A stretch of DNA of 64,000 bases from Bdellovibrionales bacterium (GTDB lineage: Bacteria > Bdellovibrionota > UBA1018 > CAIMNF01). Numbering within the stretch: the first letter of the stretch is position 1; every line of letters starts with the position of its first letter. The notes under the pieces are model-generated. The model had not been told where the DNA came from and did not search any database. It saw only the letters and a list, made by a program, of their open reading frames with translations. The position numbers were made by a program, and so were the translations under genes. This document shows, in pieces, positions 51,446-60,910 of this stretch. The DNA lies in the NCBI GenBank assembly GCA_018266375.1, contig JAFEAO010000007.1, forward strand, positions 1 through 64,000, written 5' to 3'.

Positions 51446-52558
51446 ATGCGGTTTACCACTCGAATTCACCTCGCCACCTCCGATGCGATTCAAGAAGCAG
51501 CCCAACTCTTAAAAGCTGGAGAAGTCGTCGGCCTTCCGACAGAGACGGTGTATGGTTTGGCAGCGAATGCTCATAACGCCAACGCCGTAAAAGAAATATT
51601 CAACGTGAAGCAACGTCCAGCCTTTGACCCGCTGATCGTGCACGTCTCCGATCAACATCTGCAAAGTCCCGCAGGTCCGCTCGCGTCACTTTCGCTTGAA
51701 GGGACAATTGCTCCTCAGGTCGCGACCTGGAAAAACCGTGCGAAGATCGAGCTCTTGATCGCGCGTTACTGGCCGGGCCCTCTGACGCTTGTTTTACCGA
51801 AAGGTCTTTCGATTCCAGACGTCGTGACGAGCGGCCAGCCGACCGTCGGTATTCGCTGCCCGGCTCACCTGGCGTTTCAGCAAGTGCTTGCGGCCACGAA
51901 GTTTCCGCTCGCCGCTCCAAGCGCCAACCTCTTCGGACGCATCTCACCCACTCGGGCGCAGCATGTGTACCGCGAGCTCGGTGGACAAATCCAGCTCATT
52001 ATTGATGGTGGCCCCTGCACCGTGGGTGTGGAGTCGACGATCATCCAGATTATCGACGAACCGTTTACGGTTAAGATTCTACGTCCGGGCAAAATCGCCG
52101 CCGATGAAATCGAGAGGCTCATCGGCACTCCGGTCACGCCCACACCGGGAATCGCGCAAACACAAATACAAAAGCAAGGAGCCGTCGCTCCGGGTATGCT
52201 TGACGAGCATTACGCTCCGACGAAGCCTCTCATTCTCACGCTCCGCCCGTTCTCTCAGATGGTGCCATCCATGGTCGCGGTACCGAACGAGCTCAAAGGC
52301 AAAAAAGTCGGCATCCTCTCAACAGGACCACTTTTGGATAGTTTTTGGAATACGTTTAACCCGGTTAAAGTTATCGAGCTCTCGCATCAGGCGGTGCCGC
52401 AAGAAATCGCACAGCGACTTTTTTTGTCACTGCGAGAACTCGACGAAGATCAAACCGTGGACTGGATTTTAGCCGACGTGCCCGAGCCGACGTCGGGGTT
52501 AGGTCTAGCGATTCGTGATCGCCTGAACCGCGCCAGCCGGAATAAGCCCCTGGATTAG
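51446..52558 (+). CDS. L-threonylcarbamoyladenylate synthase (Sua5 type)
   Basis: 370 residues. The YrdC/Sua5 fold is present with VVGLPTETVYGLAANA, KQRPAFDPLIVHV, RYWPGPLTLVLP and LAAPSANLFGRISPTRAQHV, plus GVESTIIQI. The C-terminal Sua5 domain (from about residue 230) marks the long Sua5 rather than TsaC. It makes threonylcarbamoyl-AMP for t6A37 of tRNAs. Its ATG starts directly after the murF stop codon, so the two are coupled. Confidence 0.94.
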   Translation: MRFTTRIHLATSDAIQEAAQLLKAGEVVGLPTETVYGLAANAHNANAVKEIFNVKQRPAFDPLIVHVSDQHLQSPAGPLASLSLEGTIAPQVATWKNRAKIELLIARYWPGPLTLVLPKGLSIPDVVTSGQPTVGIRCPAHLAFQQVLAATKFPLAAPSANLFGRISPTRAQHVYRELGGQIQLIIDGGPCTVGVESTIIQIIDEPFTVKILRPGKIAADEIERLIGTPVTPTPGIAQTQIQKQGAVAPGMLDEHYAPTKPLILTLRPFSQMVPSMVAVPNELKGKKVGILSTGPLLDSFWNTFNPVKVIELSHQAVPQEIAQRLFLSLRELDEDQTVDWILADVPEPTSGLGLAIRDRLNRASRNKPLD

Positions 52559-52605
52559 CGTAAAGCGCTCACTTCTTTCGTTCACATCAGCGATGAAGAG
52601 CCACC

Positions 52606-53157
52606 TTAATTTTTAGGGTTGCAAGGATCAGAGTCGATCGCATCTTGAGTAGCAATCGACGGCTTAGATGGAATATCGGCAGAGTCGCTGCAAATCATCG
52701 CAGATTCACCGGCAAGCTCGGTCTTTTCAGCACAGCCAAAGTCTTCGTCCACGATACAACCAGAGCCTCCGTACTTTTTGCGCAAAATTTTGCGCAACAC
52801 CCAAGTTGCTTTCGCTGCCTTCGAGCGTTCCTTTTTAACGAGAGTAACTTCAGAGGTCACCCATGCGCCGTCGATCGTACCGAGATCGGTAGAATTGTAC
52901 CAATACAGCTCGTCTTCGTCGGACCAAGACTGAAACAACCCGCCTTGGTACTCGCGAGTCTCGACGGCGTTGTTTTCGCCGATATGAGAAATCGAAGCTT
53001 TGCTAGCGCCGTGATTCGCGACGGTGAAGTTGATAGTTTTGATGTTGCCCATTTCTTTTTCGATTTTGACGGCTTGGCATTTTACTTCGCGACCCGCGAA
53101 AGCGGTTACGGATACGAGAGAAGTTGCAGCGAGGACTAGAAAATAAGCGTTTTTCAT
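52606..53157 (-). CDS. Exported protein, unknown
   Basis: About 183 residues with a signal peptide (ending TAFA). The mature domain is rich in charged residues and has Cys, with GGSGCIVDEDFGCAEK near the end; likely disulfide-bonded. No family recognised. ATG 53157 has GATGAGG 4 nt upstream, preferred over the ATG three codons earlier. Monocistronic and convergent with sua5. Confidence 0.62.
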   Translation of the reverse strand: MKNAYFLVLAATSLVSVTAFAGREVKCQAVKIEKEMGNIKTINFTVANHGASKASISHIGENNAVETREYQGGLFQSWSDEDELYWYNSTDLGTIDGAWVTSEVTLVKKERSKAAKATWVLRKILRKKYGGSGCIVDEDFGCAEKTELAGESAMICSDSADIPSKPSIATQDAIDSDPCNPKN

Positions 53158-53306
53158 AGACCTCATCTCTACATGTTTTCTGAAGAAAACGCCAGCCAGA
53201 GTTCAGCCAGTGCAATTAAGAGAACGGTCAGAACTGGAGAATCACCAGGAGATTCAAGGCCACTTTAAATTAAGTTAATTTACTATTTTGTCAGTCCTGA
53301 CACGGA

Positions 53307-53335
53307 TTGTGAACGCCCTCTAACAAAGGTAAAAT
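53307..53335 (+). promoter_or_regulatory. Promoter of the candidate small RNA
   Basis: TTGTGA (53307-53312), 17-bp spacer and TAAAAT (53330-53335): 4/6 and 5/6 matches with optimal spacing. It points to the plus strand, where no protein gene follows; hppA is on the opposite strand. Confidence 0.6.
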
Positions 53336-53341
53336 AGAAAG

Positions 53342-53444
53342 TGTAGACAGGAGTCGTCTTTACTTAACCCTAAGAAACCAACCCTTAAAGACAGATTCCG
53401 CTCACCGGGTGGATCGATGTCCACCCGGTGAGACCCTTTTCTTC
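53342..53444 (+). ncRNA. Candidate small RNA, about 100 nt
   Basis: A transcript starting near 53342 would fold into two hairpins. The first pairs GTCTTTA (53356-53362) with TAAAGAC (53386-53392) around a C/A-rich loop containing AACCC twice. The second is a perfect 13-bp stem (CTCACCGGGTGGA with TCCACCCGGTGAG, 53401-53432) around TCGATG, followed by ACCCTTTTC, like an intrinsic terminator. It does not contain the conserved loop of SRP RNA, nor tmRNA or RNase P features. No homolog is known to me; function unknown. Confidence 0.5.
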
Positions 53445-53450
53445 ACATAA

Positions 53451-53486
53451 AAAATGCCCTGGCGGGAAGTGCCTCCAGCGCATTTT
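53451..53486 (-). terminator. Terminator of hppA
   Basis: On the minus strand AAAATGC pairs with GCATTTT, extended inside by CTGG with CCAG, and six T residues continue beyond it. Confidence 0.7.
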
Positions 53487-53532
53487 CATTTTAAACTCCA
53501 GCCAAACTTAACAACAAGTTGGCGACGACCTT

Positions 53533-55593
53533 TTACAGTTTCGCGATCAACGGAGCGATGAGGAGCGATACGACGCTCATCACTTTGATCAAAATCGCGA
53601 TACCCGGACCCGAGGTGTCCTTGAACGGGTCGCCGACCATATCGCCAACGACCGCGTTCTTGTGGACGTCTCCACCCTTCTTGTGACCTGGGAGGCCGCC
53701 TTTTTCGATGAACTTTTTAGCGTTATCCCATGCTCCGCCGGCGTTAGCCATGTAGAGAGAGAGCGTCGCTCCGACTGCAAGCGCGCCCGCAAGCACGCCC
53801 GCGAGCGCCGCTGGGCCCATGGTGAACCCGACGAGTGGCGGAGCCACGACCGCGATCAAACCAGGCAACACCATTTCTTTGAGTGCCGCCGCGGTCGCGA
53901 TATCGACGATTTTTTTCGGTTCCGGGTCAGCCTTAAGCTGCATGAGGCCCGGAATTTCTTTGAACTGCCGGCGAATCTCTTCCACGATCGCGCCCGCTGC
54001 GCGACCAACCGCGAGCATCGTGGTGGAACCCACGAGGAACGGAAGGATCGAGCCGACGAGGATACCGATCAGGATGTTTGGATCGGTGATCGCGAGAACG
54101 ATATTGCCCATGCCCGCGGCTTCGCGGACGTGATTGACTTCGAGGTTGAACGCCGAGAAGAGCGCGAGAACGGTCAGAATCGCCGAACCGATCGCAAATC
54201 CCTTACCGATCGCAGCAGTAGTGTTACCCACTGAATCGAGTTCGTCGGTGATATCGCGCACTTCTTTACCGAGTGCCGACATCTCAGAGATACCGCCTGC
54301 GTTGTCCGAGATGGGCCCGTAAGCATCGACAGTCATGACGACTGCCGTACCCCCGAGCATCCCGACTGCAGAGAGAGCGATCCCGTAGAGGCCCAAGTAT
54401 TTGTTAGAAAGATAAGCAACGATCGCGACCACCAACATTGGGATCGCCGTTGATTCCATACCGACGGCCAAACCTTGAATCAAGTTGGTACCCGCACCCG
54501 TCGTAGACGCCCGAGCGATCTTAGCCACTGGATTTGCCGATGTGTAGTAGTCGGTCACGAGACCGATAATTGCTCCACCGACAGCACCCATCGCGATAAT
54601 CGCGGTCACCGATTGAGTGATTCCAAGCACGTTCATCACGATAAACGATACTACCGCCAACAAAATCGGAGGCATGATCAAACTCCCGCGCAAAACAACT
54701 GCCGGGTTCATGGTTTTCATGGCACGTGCGATGAAGATACAGATAATCGAGACGGCGCATCCCAAGCCCGAGAGCAAGAGTGGCAAACCGATTGCCGCAA
54801 GTTTGTTGGTCGCTTCGTCGCCTTGAACGAGCTGTTGCATTTGACCGTTAGATGCGGTGATCGCAATCGCCATCGCAGCAACGATCGCCGCGATCATGGA
54901 TTCATAAATGTCCGCCCCCATACCCGCGACGTCGCCGACGTTATCGCCGACGTTGTCCGCGACGACGCCTGGGTTACGTGGGTCATCTTCAGGAATACCT
55001 TCGATCACTTTACCAGCGATGTCGGATCCGACGTCGGCTGCTTTAGTGTAGATACCGCCACCGATACGAGCAAAAAGCGCGATCGATGAAGCACCTACTG
55101 CAAATGAGTGGAGTATCGGTGACAATTCAGCGTGATCTTTAAAAACCATGTACACCACGCCAAGACCGATCAAACCTAAGCCCGCAACTGAAAGACCCAT
55201 CACGGCGCCCCCGTCGAGCGCGGTTAACAGTGCGTTTGCCTTGATACCGGTGCGAGCTGCTTCAGTCGTACGCACGTTCGCGTAGGTGGCTGCTTTCATT
55301 CCGATGAAGCCTGCAAGCAAGCTCAAGAATGCGCCGAGGAAGAATGACCCAGCGGCCAACCATCCGAGGCCGATGCCGATTGCGATAAATACGACAACGG
55401 CGTATACAGCCAAAACTTTATACTGGCGATTAAGGAACGCCATCGCTCCTTCGCGAATGTAGCTCGCAATACGCTTCATGGTGTCGTTACCGTCGCTCAA
55501 TGATTTTACTCGAAAGTAAAAAAACGCCGCGACGATCAAACCGAGCACGCCAAAAATGATTGGCGAATTCATCCACTGATTCCAAGAGTCCAT
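53533..55593 (-). CDS. hppA: Membrane-bound ion-pumping pyrophosphatase
   Basis: 686 residues with about 16 membrane spans. It hydrolyses pyrophosphate to pump H+ or Na+ across the inner membrane. The catalytic region [20 protein letters not shown] and a second acid-rich motif, [16 protein letters not shown], are intact. The stretch [16 protein letters not shown] carries Ala where K+-independent enzymes have Lys, which marks the K+-dependent class, like plant AVP1. Which ion is pumped is not decided by this. It is monocistronic and has a terminator. Confidence 0.96.
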   Translation of the reverse strand: MDSWNQWMNSPIIFGVLGLIVAAFFYFRVKSLSDGNDTMKRIASYIREGAMAFLNRQYKVLAVYAVVVFIAIGIGLGWLAAGSFFLGAFLSLLAGFIGMKAATYANVRTTEAARTGIKANALLTALDGGAVMGLSVAGLGLIGLGVVYMVFKDHAELSPILHSFAVGASSIALFARIGGGIYTKAADVGSDIAGKVIEGIPEDDPRNPGVVADNVGDNVGDVAGMGADIYESMIAAIVAAMAIAITASNGQMQQLVQGDEATNKLAAIGLPLLLSGLGCAVSIICIFIARAMKTMNPAVVLRGSLIMPPILLAVVSFIVMNVLGITQSVTAIIAMGAVGGAIIGLVTDYYTSANPVAKIARASTTGAGTNLIQGLAVGMESTAIPMLVVAIVAYLSNKYLGLYGIALSAVGMLGGTAVVMTVDAYGPISDNAGGISEMSALGKEVRDITDELDSVGNTTAAIGKGFAIGSAILTVLALFSAFNLEVNHVREAAGMGNIVLAITDPNILIGILVGSILPFLVGSTTMLAVGRAAGAIVEEIRRQFKEIPGLMQLKADPEPKKIVDIATAAALKEMVLPGLIAVVAPPLVGFTMGPAALAGVLAGALAVGATLSLYMANAGGAWDNAKKFIEKGGLPGHKKGGDVHKNAVVGDMVGDPFKDTSGPGIAILIKVMSVVSLLIAPLIAKL

Positions 55594-55738
55594 CTCTTAA
55601 TCTCCTCTGCTGTAACTGCAGGTCTAACGTGTAATTTATTGGAACTATTCCCTAAAATTGCTAGCGTGTAAATAGAAGAGTGATCTACAAGGTTGTGCAA
55701 TTTTTGGGATTGATTCGACACTCCTACCGACAATAATA

Positions 55739-55767
55739 TTGACGCAAACAGTCAGCACGCTCACAAT
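55739..55767 (+). promoter_or_regulatory. Promoter of the 55774 gene giving a leaderless mRNA
   Basis: TTGACG (55739-55744), 17-bp spacer and CACAAT (55762-55767): 5/6 and 4/6 matches. The ATG follows 6 nt later, so transcription should start at the start codon. Confidence 0.6.
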
Positions 55768-55773
55768 GGGCCC

Positions 55774-56979
55774 ATGCTTGGGAAATCTACTGGGAATTGG
55801 GCCTCCCTAACGTTATTCATTCTTGTTTTTGCATCTACCATTCGGGCTATCGCATGTGACGTTTACAATGATCAACCCGATCGACTTCCATACCATAGCG
55901 ACTTGGAGTTGATCATGAGTTCGATGAAGGAACGAGTCGCCACTGAAGACATAAAAAACTTCAAGGGCCTTCGGCAACTTCAGCTACATATGAACGAGAA
56001 GGGCTACTCGGCAATGGAGTATGACGTCGCCCTTCAGATTCCAGTGAGCGAGACCGAGTCTCGTACGATCCTAGTCTCGGCCGATCAGCTCACTCAAATC
56101 GGCGCGGTGACTTACGACTTGAACCCGTTCAGGACTCCTTGGATGAATCTCAAAATCGGAACGGGCGTCGATCAAAGCATGAACATCCCTTACAACTACT
56201 TAGTTCAATACGACAAATTGAACCCCATTCAAGGCGTGTTCATTCCGAAAAATATTCGCACCTTCATGCCCTTTACTTCGACGGTTTCGAATCCCACTCA
56301 CATCAACTCAGTAAAAACAGAATTCGAGCCGCTTTTAAAAGATTCTATCAAGGATCAAAGCAAGATTTTCGTGGACGGAAAAGAAAGCCCGATTCGGGCA
56401 TTGAACGAAATGCTTATCGCCGCACGCCTTCAAAATCGAATCTTTGATCGGGCGATCGAGAACAACATGAAGCCGCAAGCCTGGCTGACCCTCGAAGCAG
56501 GCACGATTTTGGAGACCATTCCACAAATCAGTCGCGGCCTCACTTTCTTACGTGTATTTAGCAAGTCAATCGGTCACTCGCCGCAAGTCAGAGCGCTTTT
56601 GGAGCGAGTTCAGGTGGAGTTCCTCACCCGCTACATCAACGAGTATCAAATCGGTAAAAACTACGGTGGTCGGAACGTTCAAGAAGCGTTTAGCGTGCCG
56701 GTTGGCGGGCGCTTTTACATCTCTTCGGAAGCCGAATCAACGGAAACCTTAAGCTATTCGGCAGGTGTAACAGTGAATGGAATCTACATCGGTAACCTCG
56801 CCGTCAGCCACACGATCCCAACCAAAGTATCGAGTGGCGGCCATAATTTGACCTATCAAGTCGAAGATCCGATTTCTGCTGGGAAGTTTGTTCTTTGGCC
56901 GGTTTTAGTAACGAGCGAAGAGCTACCACCGCCCCCCAAATCCGAGTACGACAATAACGACGACGGAGATGACGGCTGA
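55774..56979 (+). CDS. Exported protein, unknown
   Basis: 401 residues. The N-terminus has a signal peptide (hydrophobic LTLFILVFASTIRAIA, Cys after it). The mature part is beta-rich with QIPVSETESRTILVSADQL, FIPKNIRTFMPFTS and a C-terminal domain ending in an acidic NNDDGDDG tail. No family recognised. RAIAC could even be a lipobox, but its consensus is poor (I-A-C after Arg-Ala). Monocistronic. Confidence 0.65.
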   Translation: MLGKSTGNWASLTLFILVFASTIRAIACDVYNDQPDRLPYHSDLELIMSSMKERVATEDIKNFKGLRQLQLHMNEKGYSAMEYDVALQIPVSETESRTILVSADQLTQIGAVTYDLNPFRTPWMNLKIGTGVDQSMNIPYNYLVQYDKLNPIQGVFIPKNIRTFMPFTSTVSNPTHINSVKTEFEPLLKDSIKDQSKIFVDGKESPIRALNEMLIAARLQNRIFDRAIENNMKPQAWLTLEAGTILETIPQISRGLTFLRVFSKSIGHSPQVRALLERVQVEFLTRYINEYQIGKNYGGRNVQEAFSVPVGGRFYISSEAESTETLSYSAGVTVNGIYIGNLAVSHTIPTKVSSGGHNLTYQVEDPISAGKFVLWPVLVTSEELPPPPKSEYDNNDDGDDG

Positions 56980-57008
56980 AACTTCAATGATTTTGGATGA
57001 AAACTTGC

Positions 57009-57029
57009 GTCAGACTATTTTAGTCTGAC
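57009..57029. repeat. Perfect 9-bp inverted repeat upstream of rplU
   Basis: GTCAGACTA and TAGTCTGAC separated by TTT. It lies 30 bp after the 55774 gene stop and has no T-run, so it may be an operator-like site or a weak terminator. Confidence 0.5.
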
Positions 57030-57139
57030 ACTTCAAAGAAGCACCGATGAGACCCGAGTCGCATCCCCTGGATTCGCCTCGCTAAAGTCTCGAATCTATT
57101 CTTGACTTTGAAGCTTCATTGAGACAAAACTACCCCTCT

Positions 57140-57673
57140 ATGTACGCAGTTATTGAAACAGGTGGAAAGCAAGTCCGCGTCCAGGCTGGAGAATTCATTC
57201 AAATTGAAAAGCTCGCTGGGGAAGTCGGTACTACAATTACGTTTGATAAAGTTCTCTTCGTGAGCAACCCTTCTGAATCCAATTCAGAAGTGACCATTGG
57301 CCAACCTTACGTTTCGGGTGCAACCGTAACCGCTGAGATCATTGCCCAAGGTCGCGACAAGAAAATTCTAATCATCAAGATGAAGCGTCGTAAACAATAT
57401 CGCCGCACTCAAGGTCACCGTCAGGAGCAAACACAATTGCTCGTGACTGGTTTGACCAACGGAGCATCTTTGAAAACAGAATTGTCTGCAGCAGACAAGA
57501 AGGTCAAGTTGGCCAAGTTCTTCACGAACCTCAAGCCAAAAGGTCCAGCTCGTCAGACTAAGACTCTGGGTTCACGCAAGCGCATGGCAGCCGCAGCTAA
57601 AACTGAAGGCGCCGCTTCCGCAACTGCGGTAAAAAAAGCGCCTGCAAAGAAAACAACTAAGGCGAAAGCTTAA
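57140..57673 (+). CDS. rplU: Ribosomal protein L21 with a C-terminal extension
   Basis: 177 residues; L21 normally has about 103. The canonical start [15 protein letters not shown] fixes the ATG at 57140, and FDKVLFV and [16 protein letters not shown] are conserved L21 segments. After about residue 102 an Ala/Lys/Thr-rich tail follows ([17 protein letters not shown]). No ribosome binding site is visible. It precedes rpmA, as in most bacteria. Confidence 0.95.
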   Translation: MYAVIETGGKQVRVQAGEFIQIEKLAGEVGTTITFDKVLFVSNPSESNSEVTIGQPYVSGATVTAEIIAQGRDKKILIIKMKRRKQYRRTQGHRQEQTQLLVTGLTNGASLKTELSAADKKVKLAKFFTNLKPKGPARQTKTLGSRKRMAAAAKTEGAASATAVKKAPAKKTTKAKA

Positions 57674-57749
57674 TCTAATTTAAATCCCAGTCACGCGATG
57701 GACACTCGTTAGATCGAGGACACGCGGGCGGGCAGAAGGAAACCAGACA

Positions 57750-58007
57750 ATGGCACACAAAAAAGCCGGTGGTAGTACAAAAAACGGTCGTGATAGCAAT
57801 CCAAAGATGCGCGGCGTGAAGCGCTTCGGCGGTCAAACCGTAAAAAGCGGTGAGATCCTCGTTCGCCAAGTGGGAACTCAGTTCCACGCAGGTAAGAACG
57901 TCGGCATCGGCCGCGACTTCACTTTGTTCGCTCTGATCGAAGGCGTTGTGAAGTTCGAGTACAAAGACCAGAAGAGACAAAAAGTCTCTGTCTATTCAGC
58001 GGCCTAG
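57750..58007 (+). CDS. rpmA: Ribosomal protein L27
   Basis: 85 residues of standard L27: [36 protein letters not shown] and the final [17 protein letters not shown]. Its N-terminal tail enters the peptidyl transferase centre. It directly follows rplU (76 bp) and ends with a terminator. Confidence 0.97.
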   Translation: MAHKKAGGSTKNGRDSNPKMRGVKRFGGQTVKSGEILVRQVGTQFHAGKNVGIGRDFTLFALIEGVVKFEYKDQKRQKVSVYSAA

Positions 58008-58065
58008 GCTGTTTGTTTTGTCACTCTGACGAGTGACGGTGCTATAACGATGTAAAAGATTTTAA

Positions 58066-58099
58066 AAAAACCGGGGACGATAAATTCCCGGTTTTTTTT
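58066..58099 (+). terminator. Terminator after rplU-rpmA
   Basis: AAAAACCGGG pairs with CCCGGTTTTT around an 11-nt loop and continues into a T-run. A small GTCACT/AGTGAC hairpin (58020-58037) lies before it. Confidence 0.85.
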
Positions 58100-58126
58100 T
58101 GATTAAAACTCAACTCCCCCAATCAC

Positions 58127-59245
58127 ATGAGATTTATCGACGAAACAACACTGAAGATTTCAGCCGGGCACGGCGGACCAGGCTGCGTCTCTTTTCGTCG
58201 TGAGAAGTTCATTCCTCGTGGCGGTCCGGACGGTGGCGATGGCGGCAAAGGCGGCGACATTACGTTTGTATCCACCACGCAACTCGGCACGCTCCAAGAC
58301 TTACGCTTTAAACGCTCTTACAAAGCTGAGAACGGCTTGCACGGTTCGGGCAAAAACAAAGCCGGCCGCGACGGCGCGAGCGTCGAGATCAAAATCCCGG
58401 TCGGCACGATGATTAAAGACATGGAAACGGACGAAGTGCTCTTTGACTTCACCGATGACGGCCAACGCTGGGTTGCAGCCAAAGGCGGTCGCGGTGGCAA
58501 GGGCAACACTCACTTCGTGACCGCTACGTTCCAAGCTCCAAAGTTCGCGCAACCCGGCGAAGAAGGCGAAGAACGCACGCTCAAACTCGAACTGAAACTC
58601 CTCGCGGACGCGAGCCTCGTCGGCTATCCGAATGCAGGCAAGTCGACGCTGATTTCGCGCATGAGCGCCGCTCATCCAAAGATCGCGGATTATCCTTTTA
58701 CCACACTCACTCCAAACTTGGGCGTTGTCAAAGTCGCTGAGTTCAAGAGCTTTGTCGTTGCCGACATTCCAGGACTAATCGAGGGCGCACACAAGGGCTT
58801 AGGCCTCGGACATAAATTTTTGAAACACATTGAGCGCACCAAGATCACCGTGCATTTGCTTGATGGTACCCACCTCCTCGATTTCACGACCGTGCCGGAC
58901 GAAGAGGAAGGCGCGAGCGCAAAAAAAGGCGCCGCCGAAATGTTCCGTCTCTATAAAGCGATTCGTAAGGAGCTCGAGCTCTTCAACCCGGATCTGGCCG
59001 ATAAAGACGAAGTGATCGTGATCAACAAGAGCGATCTCTTCCGGGGGCAGCCGCAGTTTTTGAACGACGTGCGCGCTGAATTCAAAGCGCTCTACGAAGA
59101 GGGTGCCAAGAAATCGACTCGCAAACTCCTCAATAAAGAGCCTTACGCGATCTCGTGCGCTTCGGGCGACGGAGTTCTCGACCTGATCCACACCGTGTGG
59201 GAGAAACTCGGTCCCGAAAGCTACGGCCCAGAGGCGATGAAATGA
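58127..59245 (+). CDS. obgE: GTPase ObgE/CgtA
   Basis: 372 residues. The Gly-rich Obg domain (SAGHGGPGCVSFRREKF, GGPDGGDGGKGGDI) precedes the GTPase domain: LVGYPNAGKSTLISRM, FTTLTPNLGVV, ADIPGLIEGAHKGLGLGHKF, VINKSDLF. It takes part in large-subunit assembly and the stringent response. The start of nadD overlaps its stop. No ribosome binding site is seen before the ATG. Confidence 0.97.
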   Translation: MRFIDETTLKISAGHGGPGCVSFRREKFIPRGGPDGGDGGKGGDITFVSTTQLGTLQDLRFKRSYKAENGLHGSGKNKAGRDGASVEIKIPVGTMIKDMETDEVLFDFTDDGQRWVAAKGGRGGKGNTHFVTATFQAPKFAQPGEEGEERTLKLELKLLADASLVGYPNAGKSTLISRMSAAHPKIADYPFTTLTPNLGVVKVAEFKSFVVADIPGLIEGAHKGLGLGHKFLKHIERTKITVHLLDGTHLLDFTTVPDEEEGASAKKGAAEMFRLYKAIRKELELFNPDLADKDEVIVINKSDLFRGQPQFLNDVRAEFKALYEEGAKKSTRKLLNKEPYAISCASGDGVLDLIHTVWEKLGPESYGPEAMK

Positions 59246-59823
59246 TTACGTCATTTCGCGATCATGTAGCCATCTTCGGTGGGATGTTCGACCCGCCCCA
59301 CTTGGGTCACGTCGACGCGGCAAAGGCCCTGCTTAAAAATCCTGGCGTAAAATCGGTGTTGGTGGTTCCGTCCTATGGAACCCCTCTCAAAAACAACGTC
59401 ACCCCGTATAAAACTCGATTAGAGATGACTCGTGCGGCGTTTGCTGGGATTGATAAGCAGATTCATGTCTCGGATATCGAGGGCGAAATCAAGTGCGGGT
59501 ACTCCTGGCAATTGATCGAAAGATTGAAAGCTCAGTATCTCAAACTCGCATTCGTGATCGGAACCGACCAAGTTGCGAAACTTCCGCAATGGAACCGTTA
59601 TCCTCAGATCCTCGAACTTTGCGACTGGATCGTCCTTGAGCGCGAAGGGCACAAAGACTCGACCCCGCTTCCGATGAATATGGTGCGGGTGAACACGCCT
59701 GCAAAAGAGATTTCCTCGACCGAGATCCGCGAAAAAGTCGCGGTCGGCAAATCAGACGAATTAAAACCCTTTCTCCCGCGTTCCGTGAGAGAATATATTG
59801 AGAGCAATAAAATTTATGGCTAA
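59242..59823 (+). CDS. nadD: Nicotinate-nucleotide adenylyltransferase
   Basis: 193 residues. Nucleotidyltransferase motifs FGGMFDPPHLGHVDAA (with HxGH) and EISSTEIREK (ISSTxIR) are typical of NadD, which makes deamido-NAD. The start overlaps the obgE stop (ATGA), so an upstream open frame in another position is not needed. The obgE-nadD-rsfS-rlmH order is common in bacteria. Confidence 0.95.
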   Translation: MITSFRDHVAIFGGMFDPPHLGHVDAAKALLKNPGVKSVLVVPSYGTPLKNNVTPYKTRLEMTRAAFAGIDKQIHVSDIEGEIKCGYSWQLIERLKAQYLKLAFVIGTDQVAKLPQWNRYPQILELCDWIVLEREGHKDSTPLPMNMVRVNTPAKEISSTEIREKVAVGKSDELKPFLPRSVREYIESNKIYG

Positions 59824-60259
59824 AAACATCAAAAGCGAAAACACAAGAGACCACCGCGGACAAGAAACCGTCGTGATCGAAGTCGACGAGGTTTCTCTCG
59901 CGAAAGCGTTCTTGAGCGTTCAAGCAGCTGCGAACAAGAAAGCCGAGAGCATCAAAGTCCTCGATCTTCGCCCGGTTTCAAGCTTCACTGATTACTTTGT
60001 GATTTGCTCAGGCCAATCCGACCGCCAAGTTCAAGCCATCGCCGACTCGATTTGTATCGAGCTTGAAGAATCGGAGTTCAAACCGATCAGCGTTGAAGGT
60101 TACAAGGACGGCCGTTGGATTGTGATCGACTACGGTGACGTGGTGGTACACGTATTCCATGATGCTCTTCGAGATTATTACGACATCGAGAACCTCTGGT
60201 TCGACGCAAAGCGCGTTTCCATTCCGCAAGAGCTCTACATTACTCCGATTCAACAGTAA
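59816..60259 (+). CDS. rsfS: Ribosomal silencing factor RsfS
   Basis: 147 residues with the RsfS fold: IKVLDLRPVSSFTDYFVICSG, SDRQVQAIADSI and GRWIVIDYGDVVVHVFHDALRDYYDIENLW (key end DYGDVVVHVF, then YDIENLW). It binds L14 and blocks subunit joining in starvation. The N-terminal extension of about 35 residues is charged. ATG 59816 overlaps the nadD end by 8 bp. Confidence 0.94.
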   Translation: MAKNIKSENTRDHRGQETVVIEVDEVSLAKAFLSVQAAANKKAESIKVLDLRPVSSFTDYFVICSGQSDRQVQAIADSICIELEESEFKPISVEGYKDGRWIVIDYGDVVVHVFHDALRDYYDIENLWFDAKRVSIPQELYITPIQQ

Positions 60260-60280
60260 GATTAAATACGATAGGCCCAC

Positions 60281-60790
60281 ATGAAGTCGGTAGCGCTGAT
60301 TTGCTTTGGAAAACTCAAAACGCCGGGATTCGAGGCGGCGGTGGGTGAATTTTCGAAGCGTCTTCAACGCTATGTAGATTTCAAAACCTACGAGCTCAAA
60401 CCTTTACCGGTAGAGCAAAAATCCGATGCGGTTCGCGCGCGCGTGACCGGAAAGGAATCGGCAATGGTGCTCGAACTCATCGAATCGAAGGCTTTTCAAG
60501 CTTCTCATGGCCGTAATATCACTATCGCTTGCCTCGATGAATCCGGAAAACCCCTGACCACCGTCGATTGGTCCAAGAAACTCGAAGCGGAATTCGACCA
60601 AGGTAAAACACCCGTTTTTTTAATCGGGAGCGGATTGGGTTTAGGTGACGAACTTTTGAAGCGCGCATCGCTCAAGATCGGCTTCGGAGCTCAAACTTTT
60701 TCGCACGAACTCGCGCGCCTCGTCCTCGTCGAGCAACTTTACCGCGCTACTTCTTATATCGAAGGTCATCCGTACCATAACGAAGGCTAA
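60281..60790 (+). CDS. rlmH: 23S rRNA pseudouridine-1915 N3-methyltransferase
   Basis: 169 residues of the SPOUT family: VALICFGKLKTPGFEAAV at the N-terminus, FLIGSGLGLGDELLKR as the SAM-binding knot and the C-terminus TSYIEGHPYHNEG, typical of RlmH (HPYH). A TACGAT box lies 8 nt before the ATG. Confidence 0.94.
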   Translation: MKSVALICFGKLKTPGFEAAVGEFSKRLQRYVDFKTYELKPLPVEQKSDAVRARVTGKESAMVLELIESKAFQASHGRNITIACLDESGKPLTTVDWSKKLEAEFDQGKTPVFLIGSGLGLGDELLKRASLKIGFGAQTFSHELARLVLVEQLYRATSYIEGHPYHNEG

Positions 60791-60910
60791 CTCAAGGCAG
60801 TTCTGCGCGCAGCGTGCGTCATGAATTACTCACAATAGCAGTTGCAAACCTAAAAACACGCCGATACTTTTCTCTCTGGGAACAACAACCATCAGGGAGA
60901 ACACCACTAA

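Larger units (their letters stand above)
53158..53532. other. Intergenic region holding an orphan transcription unit
   Basis: 375 bp without a protein gene. It contains a promoter-like pair (53307-53335), a GC-rich hairpin (53401-53432) ending a probable small RNA, and the hppA terminator (53451-53486). The part from 53158 to 53300 shows nothing more than AT-rich sequence. Confidence 0.6.

Noticed and set aside
57009..57029. Terminator for the 55774 gene at the perfect inverted repeat
   Set aside because: The stem is only 9 bp of mixed composition and no T-run follows on either strand; reported as a repeat only.
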